A stretch of DNA of 55,178 nucleotides from Deltaproteobacteria bacterium (GTDB taxonomy: Bacteria; Desulfobacterota; Desulfobaccia; Desulfobaccales; 0-14-0-80-60-11), in contig VGSW01000003.1 of the NCBI GenBank assembly GCA_016874915.1, positions 1 through 55,178 on the forward strand, given 5' to 3'. The notes beneath the pieces are model-generated. The model worked only from the letters and a program-made list of their open reading frames with translations. It was not told the DNA's origin and did no database searches. The number at the start of each line of letters is the position of its first letter. The first letter of the stretch is position 1. Shown piece after piece: positions 50,487 through 55,178 of this stretch. The translations under genes were made by a program, and so were the position numbers.

Positions 50487-50487
50487 T
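50453..50487 (+). repeat. Heptad array E inside the truncated permease
   Basis: Five 7-bp units (CTGTTTT, CTGTTTT, CCGTTTT, CTGTTTT, CTGTAAT). This array lies exactly at the breakpoint of the permease gene and supplies its stop codon. No inverted partner was found downstream. Confidence 0.75.
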
Positions 50488-50509
50488 GCTTTAACCTGGG
50501 AGAAAATCC

Positions 50510-51217
50510 ATGCACGAACACGCCTCGGCCCGGCGGGCCATTGACACCATGATCCGGAGCGGCGACCTGGAAGGCCTGCTCCGGGAAGCGGAAGCCCTCC
50601 ATGGGCACCGCTGCCCCATGCTGGCCCTGGGGGTCAAGGCCGGCCAGTACGCCCTGACCCAGCTCTTCCCGGAAGGGGAAGTGCACGGGGTAACGGCCAT
50701 CATCGAGGCCCTCAACTGCTTTGCTGACGGCATCCAGGTGGTCACCGGCTGCACCCTGGGAAACGGCGGCCTCATGGTCAAGGACCTGGGCAAGACCGCG
50801 GTGACCGTGGCCCGGCCTGACGGCGCGGCCCTGCGCCTGCTGGTGCGCCCCGATTTCCGGGAGCGCCTCTTTTTCAAGTATCCCACGGTTCGCCCGCTGT
50901 TTGAAAAAGTGGTACTCCAGGGGACCGCGGACCATGAAGAGCGGCACCGCTTCGAACACATGTGGTCCGCCATGGCCCGCCGGGAGCTTGATACCCCCCT
51001 GGAGGAGCAGTTTCTCATTAAAAGCCTGAAGATCAAGGCGCCCCATGCCCATGGCCGCCCCTCCGGGGTGGTGTGCAGCCAGTGCGGCGAAGGGGTGGCG
51101 GAGTCTCGTATCCGGGTTAAGGACGGCCAGCCCTTCTGCCTGGCCTGCGCCGGAGAGAGTTTTTTTCTCCTTACCGGCGAGGGAATAACCAGCGCCCCGG
51201 GCATGGAGCTGGTATGA
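50510..51217 (+). CDS. FmdE-family protein with zinc ribbon
   Basis: The product is 235 residues. The FmdE core has LHGHRCPMLALGVKAGQYAL with the conserved H-x-x-C, then NCFADGIQVVTGCTLGNGGL. A C-terminal zinc ribbon CSQCGEGVAES...CLACAG resembles TraR/DksA-type fingers. FmdE was first seen with molybdenum formylmethanofuran dehydrogenase, but in bacteria such proteins appear beside molybdopterin enzymes and transporters, with unclear function. Start ATG 50510 has GGGAGAAAATCC upstream. The stop overlaps the next gene as ATGA. Confidence 0.88.
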   Translation: MHEHASARRAIDTMIRSGDLEGLLREAEALHGHRCPMLALGVKAGQYALTQLFPEGEVHGVTAIIEALNCFADGIQVVTGCTLGNGGLMVKDLGKTAVTVARPDGAALRLLVRPDFRERLFFKYPTVRPLFEKVVLQGTADHEERHRFEHMWSAMARRELDTPLEEQFLIKSLKIKAPHAHGRPSGVVCSQCGEGVAESRIRVKDGQPFCLACAGESFFLLTGEGITSAPGMELV

Positions 51218-51687
51218 TTTTTTCTGCTTTAAGGCTTTTCCTGGCCGGACTGGCCGGAGGCCTGGCCTTGAACCTGCTGATGTTGTTTACTTTTAGGCTG
51301 CTGGGATTCGGCTGGCAGGGTGGCGGGGTTCTGCTCAATCCCTCCCTGCAAAGCCCCAAGCTCATTGCGGTGTGGACCCAACTGGAGCCGCTGCCCCTGG
51401 TGGTGTCCCAGCCGGCGCCCATTATTATCGGGCTGTTCGGCTTTACCCTGGGCCACGCTTACCTTTACCAATGGCTGGCGCCGGGCTGGCCGGCGGGAAT
51501 TGCGGCCCGGGGCCTGCGGCTGGGAGGGCTGATCTTTTTTCTTTCCTTTCTCTTCTGGGAATTTTTCACTCCCTTTAATCAATTCGGGGAGCCGCTGCTG
51601 CTCATCGGGCTACAGTTGATCTTTTGGGCGGTAATAGCCGCGGGAGAAGGCCTGGCCATCGCCGCGGTGATGGAAAAAGTTAAATAA
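51214..51687 (+). CDS. Four-TM membrane protein coupled to the FmdE gene
   Basis: The product is 157 residues with about four TM helices (residues 5-27, 65-88, 101-117 and 126-150). It overlaps fmdE by 4 bp (ATGA), which suggests co-translation and a functional link. No family is recognised. Confidence 0.8.
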   Translation: MIFSALRLFLAGLAGGLALNLLMLFTFRLLGFGWQGGGVLLNPSLQSPKLIAVWTQLEPLPLVVSQPAPIIIGLFGFTLGHAYLYQWLAPGWPAGIAARGLRLGGLIFFLSFLFWEFFTPFNQFGEPLLLIGLQLIFWAVIAAGEGLAIAAVMEKVK

Positions 51688-51720
51688 TTAATCGTGGGAT
51701 TACTATATAAGGAGAACTGA

Positions 51721-52332
51721 ATGTTTCCACACCAAGTGTTGCTGGTCTGGCCGCGGGGACTGCGGCGCGTATGGCTTTTGGGCCTCTCTCTGGTTTTGTT
51801 GCTCTCGGCCCCGGCCCTGGCCGCGGAGTTCAGCGCGGTGATCTTCGAGCGCTTCCAGGGCAAGGAAGCCCAGAGCAAGACTTATATCAAAGGGGATAAA
51901 GTTTATCGGGAATTTCCCACGGGCGACGGCAAGACTATCGTCATCCTGCGGCCGGACAAGAAGGTCATCTGGATGGTCATGCCGGACCGAAAGATGTACA
52001 TGGAGATGCCTTACACGGATGAGATGGTGAAAGACCTGAAAGTCGCCGCCAAGGACGTGGCCACCGAGAAGCACCTGGGCACGGAAACGGTGAACGGCTA
52101 CCTCACGGACAAGTATGAAACTTCCGTAAAAGACAACGGCGGACAAATGAAACATTTAATGTGGGTGTCTAAGAAACTGGGGATGCCCATCAAGATGGTC
52201 AGCCCCGACGGTTCCTTTTTCCTGGAGTACCGGGACATCAAGGAAGGCGGGGTGCCGGACAGGGTGTTTGAGCCCCCGGCGGGCTTTGAGAAAATGGCCA
52301 TGCCCGGGGGTATGATGCCCCCATTGAAATAA
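51721..52332 (+). CDS. Secreted DUF4412-like protein, copy 1
   Basis: The product is 203 residues with a Sec signal peptide ending ALAAEF. The mature part is a beta-rich, LolA-like fold with the patterns KTYIKGDKVYREF, VILRPDKKVIWMVMPDRKMY and WVSKKLGMPIKM. It is a paralogue of the next gene. Such proteins probably bind hydrophobic or lipid ligands in the periplasm, but the function is not established. AAGGAGAACTGA precedes the ATG. Confidence 0.8.
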   Translation: MFPHQVLLVWPRGLRRVWLLGLSLVLLLSAPALAAEFSAVIFERFQGKEAQSKTYIKGDKVYREFPTGDGKTIVILRPDKKVIWMVMPDRKMYMEMPYTDEMVKDLKVAAKDVATEKHLGTETVNGYLTDKYETSVKDNGGQMKHLMWVSKKLGMPIKMVSPDGSFFLEYRDIKEGGVPDRVFEPPAGFEKMAMPGGMMPPLK

Positions 52333-52399
52333 GGGCCGGTATTTAGGGAAGGAGTCGCCCGATTCGGCGCCGGTCCAGCCTGCAATTCGGGAGGTGCTT

Positions 52400-52999
52400 A
52401 TGCTGCCCAAACTCAAAAAGCCGGGATGGCTGTTGCTGCCACTGCTGCTAATGCTATCCGGGAGCGCTGCGGCCGCGGAGTTCACCGCCCAGATGATCAT
52501 CCAGGACGGCGATAAGACCATGCCGGCGAAGATCTTCGTCCAAAACGGCAAGATGCGCCAGGAGTTTATGGACGCCGAGGGACGGACCGTCACCATCGTC
52601 CGTCCGGACAAAAAAGCCGTTTATGTGGTCATGCCCCTGGACCGGACTTACATGGAGATGCCTTTGCGGGCCAAATTGCCCGGGCAGTTCATTCAGATTC
52701 CCCCCGACGCGGTCACTAAGCGCCTGGTGGGGACGGAAACCGTGAACGGATACGTGGCCGAAAAGTATGAAGTCACGGTCCGAGGCGGTGAAGCGGGAGT
52801 GACCCGCCAGACCGTCTGGGTTTCCCAAAAGTTGGGGGTGCCCATAAAAATGGTCTGCAAGGACCGGAACCTTTGCGTAGAATACAAGAACATCAAGGAA
52901 GGTGGGATCACCGCGCTCCTCTTCGACCCCCCCAAAGGTTACCAAAAAACCCCCACGCCCCTGGGGTTTACCACTACCCTGAAAGAGGAAATTGAGTGA
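52400..52999 (+). CDS. Secreted DUF4412-like protein, copy 2
   Basis: The product is 199 residues from ATG 52400, with GGGAGG upstream. Signal peptide (LLLPLLLMLSGSAAA) and fold features parallel copy 1 (IVRPDKKAVYVVMPLDRTYM, LVGTETVNGYVAEKYEV, WVSQKLGVPIKMV). It is a tandem duplicate with diverged C-terminus. A terminator follows. Confidence 0.8.
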   Translation: MLPKLKKPGWLLLPLLLMLSGSAAAAEFTAQMIIQDGDKTMPAKIFVQNGKMRQEFMDAEGRTVTIVRPDKKAVYVVMPLDRTYMEMPLRAKLPGQFIQIPPDAVTKRLVGTETVNGYVAEKYEVTVRGGEAGVTRQTVWVSQKLGVPIKMVCKDRNLCVEYKNIKEGGITALLFDPPKGYQKTPTPLGFTTTLKEEIE

Positions 53000-53004
53000 A
53001 AGAC

Positions 53005-53078
53005 CGGGGGAAGGGGCTGGGAGTAAAACCGGCGTCCGGTCCGGGTGAACCAGCCCCTCTCCCCCGCTTTGTTTATTT
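53005..53078 (+). terminator. Rho-independent terminator after the DUF4412 pair
   Basis: A long stem CGGGGGA-AGGGGCTGG (53005-53020) pairs with CCAGCCCCT-CTCCCCCG (53050-53066), with one bulged base. It encloses a small ACCGG/CCGGT hairpin and is followed by a T-rich stretch (CTTTGTTTATTTC). The rest of 53079-53325 has no gene. Confidence 0.65.
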
Positions 53079-53325
53079 CTTTACCCCACAGCACTATGGC
53101 CCAGAAGCAGGAATGGAAGATTTCAATTTAACTTCGATAAAATTTTTGGCATAATATTTACGTAGAAGGCGTTCCTCAGTCTTTTCCTGGCCTGATCCAC
53201 GGTTAGCGCGTTAAACCGGTTATAAGTTGCCGGAAATCTTCTTAATTTATACTGGCGGCATCGGTTTTTTTCCCACCGGCCCAAGAAACCTTCAGCTTAA
53301 CCCCCAGCCATTTTAGGAGCCAGCC

Positions 53326-54961
53326 ATGCATAGAATGAAGTCGTTTTTTAGTTTGTTAATGGCTTGCTGTCTGGGCCTGACCCTGCAACTGGCCGGTCCG
53401 GGACCGGCTGGGGCTGGCATGGAAGACGCGGCCATCTTTTATGTATGACGAATTGGCCAAGCACGGCGAGTGGATTGACTTTGAAGACTACGGGCCGGTG
53501 TGGCGGCCCTCCGGAGTCACGGAGAACTGGCGCCCTTATCTGGACGGCCGCTGGGCGCCCACGGACCAGGGGTACGTGTTTGAGACCAAGGAGCCTTGGG
53601 GGGTGGGCCACTTACCACTTCGGCAACTGGATGCCCACGGACGCCTTGGGATGGGTCTGGGTGCCGGGCCATACCTGGTATCCCAACACCGTGGAGTGGC
53701 GGACTAGCAAAGACTACGTGGGCTGGGCACCCATACCCCCGCCCAATTACACGCCGCCTCCGGGTTACAAGCCCGAGGGCTATTCCCCCCGAAAGCCCGT
53801 GGCAGAGCAATTGGCGCCCCCGGCCTATCTCTTTGCCAGTTCGGACAAGTTCCTTCAGGGTTTGGGGCAGCCTTACAATCCCAGCATTCTTATCTGAACA
53901 GCGGCGCCATGGCGCCCCCCACTTACGTGCCGGTGCTCTATCCCGTCACCCAACCGGTGCCCGCCTATGCCGCGCCCACTTACTACCCCGGCCTTCTGGG
54001 TCTGGCGGCGGGGATCGGCTTGGCTTATGCCCTGGGTCCGCCGGTATCTTATGTCTCCTCGGTTTCAGGAGTTCCCGCGGTGACCATTAATAACACCATC
54101 AGCGGCAATTCCATCAATTTTGGCAACATTAACGGGGTGTTGCCCCCGGCCCCGGTGGTAAATCAGCCCAACCTCCAGCCGGTGCTGCCCCCGAACTTGG
54201 TCCAACAGCAACCCTTTCCCAACCCGCAGCTTCTTCCCGCGGTCCAGCCGCCCAATCTGGCCAACCCCAATGTTGCGCCCCTTGCTCCCATGCAGCCTTT
54301 GTCGGCTAAAATTCCCAAGGCCCCTGCGGTGGCGCCTCTTTCTCCTGCCAAAGGCGTTGTAGCCGCCGCGCTGCCGGCTTCGGCCATCAAGCCTCTGAGC
54401 CCGGCCATGCAGAAGCAGATCAACAAGCTTCCCGCCAGCAAGCAGATCAAGCCGGTGGCGCCTCTGGCCAAGGCCCCGGCCGCTCCGCTCAAGCCGGCGG
54501 CACCCATACAGCCGGCAGTAAAGGCGCCAGCGAAGCCGCCGGCCCCGCCCAAAGCCCCCGTGGTGAAGCCGCCTGCGCCCCCCAAGCCCCCGGCCCCACC
54601 CCCGGCGCCCCCCAAGCCCCTGGCGCCGCCCAAGGCGCCCTTGAAAGCCCCGGCCAAGGCGCCGCCGGAGCCCTCCAAGCCGGCCCTGAAGGCCCCCCCT
54701 GCCAAGGCCCAGGAATTGCAGGAAAAGCGGGAGAAGCTCCTTCAAGAGCGCCAGCAGCAGCTCCAAGAACGCAAACAACAGCTTCAGGAGCGCAAACAGC
54801 AGCTCCAGGAACGCAAACAGCAGCAGTTGAAGGAACGCCAGGAAAAGGCTAAAGGGGCCAAGGCGCCCCAAGCCAAAGCCAAACCCCAGCCCAAAGGCCC
54901 CAAGCCCAAGCCTAAAGGCCCGGTAAAGAAAGGCGGCCCCGAGCCCCACCTCAAGAAGTAG
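53326..54961 (+). pseudogene. DUF6600-like secreted protein gene with three frame lesions
   Basis: The product starts with a signal peptide from ATG 53326 (AGGAG upstream) and continues into a DUF6600-like region of Trp/Tyr/Pro repeats (YDELAKHGEWIDFEDYGPVW, GWVWVPGHTWYPN, DYVGWAPIPPP). A Pro/Ala/Lys-rich linker and a coiled-coil of QERKQQL repeats follow. The reading needs three frame changes. A 4-bp duplication TATGTATG near 53441 is the first. An extra G in the G-run near 53597-53602 is the second. A lost base near 53885 is the third. The 54961 stop is intact. A long C-terminal piece (from ATG 53909) might be translated alone. Confidence 0.75.
54758..54820 (+). repeat. 21-bp coding tandem repeat
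   Basis: Three near-identical 21-bp units encode the heptapeptide QLQERKQ, flanked by degenerate copies. The heptad periodicity predicts an extended amphipathic, highly basic/Gln-rich helix at the C-terminus of the DUF6600-like protein. Confidence 0.7.
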
Positions 54962-55178
54962 CAAATTGAGGGGTAAATCGGTGGGGGGAAAATTTAACCG
55001 GAAAGGACCCCAAGGCCACAAAAAAACATTAATTGGCGTGCTGGCGGGTCCGGTAATGACCCTTTAATGGTTGATAAATAATTTCGTAGACATTAATTCT
55101 CGCAGCGACCAGACATGACCTGACAAGCCGGCCGCCATGGCTGGTGTTCTGGATTGCCACCTTCTTGGGGTACTGTTG
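54962..55178. other. Right-edge non-coding sequence
   Basis: No gene, RNA or strong hairpin could be supported in the last 217 bp. Confidence 0.4.

Noticed and set aside
1753..50487. Heptad arrays considered as CRISPR arrays
   Set aside because: Units are 7 bp with no spacers, and no cas genes are present.
54065..55021. 318-codon antisense frame rich in Gly/Leu/Arg over the DUF6600-like gene
   Set aside because: Complement of a Pro/Ala/Lys-rich repeat region; low-complexity artefact.

Overview
The window is a GC-rich (roughly 60%) bacterial chromosome segment. Its content suggests an anaerobic member of the Desulfobacterota (former Deltaproteobacteria). Pointers are a single-chain pyruvate:ferredoxin oxidoreductase, HypA, an FmdE-family protein, many c-type cytochromes, a GEMM-I cyclic-di-GMP riboswitch of the style common in that group, and a probable sigma-54 promoter. 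The assignment is an inference from gene content; no 16S rRNA is present.

Layout. 0-9.1 kb is housekeeping and signalling: a sensor kinase cut by the left edge, a receiver-only response regulator coupled to tilS, a lysine-rich secreted protein, an aminotransferase, tRNA-Pro(GGG) with its own promoter and terminator, hypA, and a Rieske/FAD reductase. 9.7-16.3 kb holds the most interesting locus. It has four paralogous small secreted proteins, a PapD-like periplasmic chaperone and an outer-membrane beta-barrel with two C-terminal Ig-like domains. A sigma-54-type promoter lies at one end and a c-di-GMP-I riboswitch at the other. I read it as an uncharacterised, c-di-GMP-controlled surface-fibre or surface-coat assembly system. 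16.8-20.7 kb is a large pyruvate:ferredoxin oxidoreductase.

21-22.9 kb is a scar: a kinase missing its N-terminal half abuts a fragment of a phage terminase. 22.9-45 kb is a metal (mainly copper/silver type) handling island. It contains a CopA-type ATPase with three metal-binding modules, a broken multicopper oxidase, a YHS-flavoprotein lacking the thioredoxin-reductase CxxC, Met-rich periplasmic proteins in two copies, several small lipoproteins, a P2-type ATPase, a ferredoxin and a CusCBA-type efflux system. It ends with three c-type cytochrome proteins (one a heme-porin fusion) and a pair of paralogous membrane kinases, one with a Cys-rich insert.

45-50.5 kb is a gene graveyard. It has a transposase tail, a truncated Tat-type protein, half a guanine deaminase, frameshifted membrane proteins and a truncated amino-acid permease, with one intact MFS transporter between them. 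50.5-53 kb returns to intact genes (FmdE family, membrane protein, two DUF4412-like secreted proteins). The window ends in a DUF6600-like gene with three frame lesions.

Running through the whole window is a family of 7-bp tandem arrays (consensus YCNGYNN). These sit at the 3' ends of plus-strand genes, usually paired with an inverted array downstream. One array lies inside, and terminates, a truncated permease gene.
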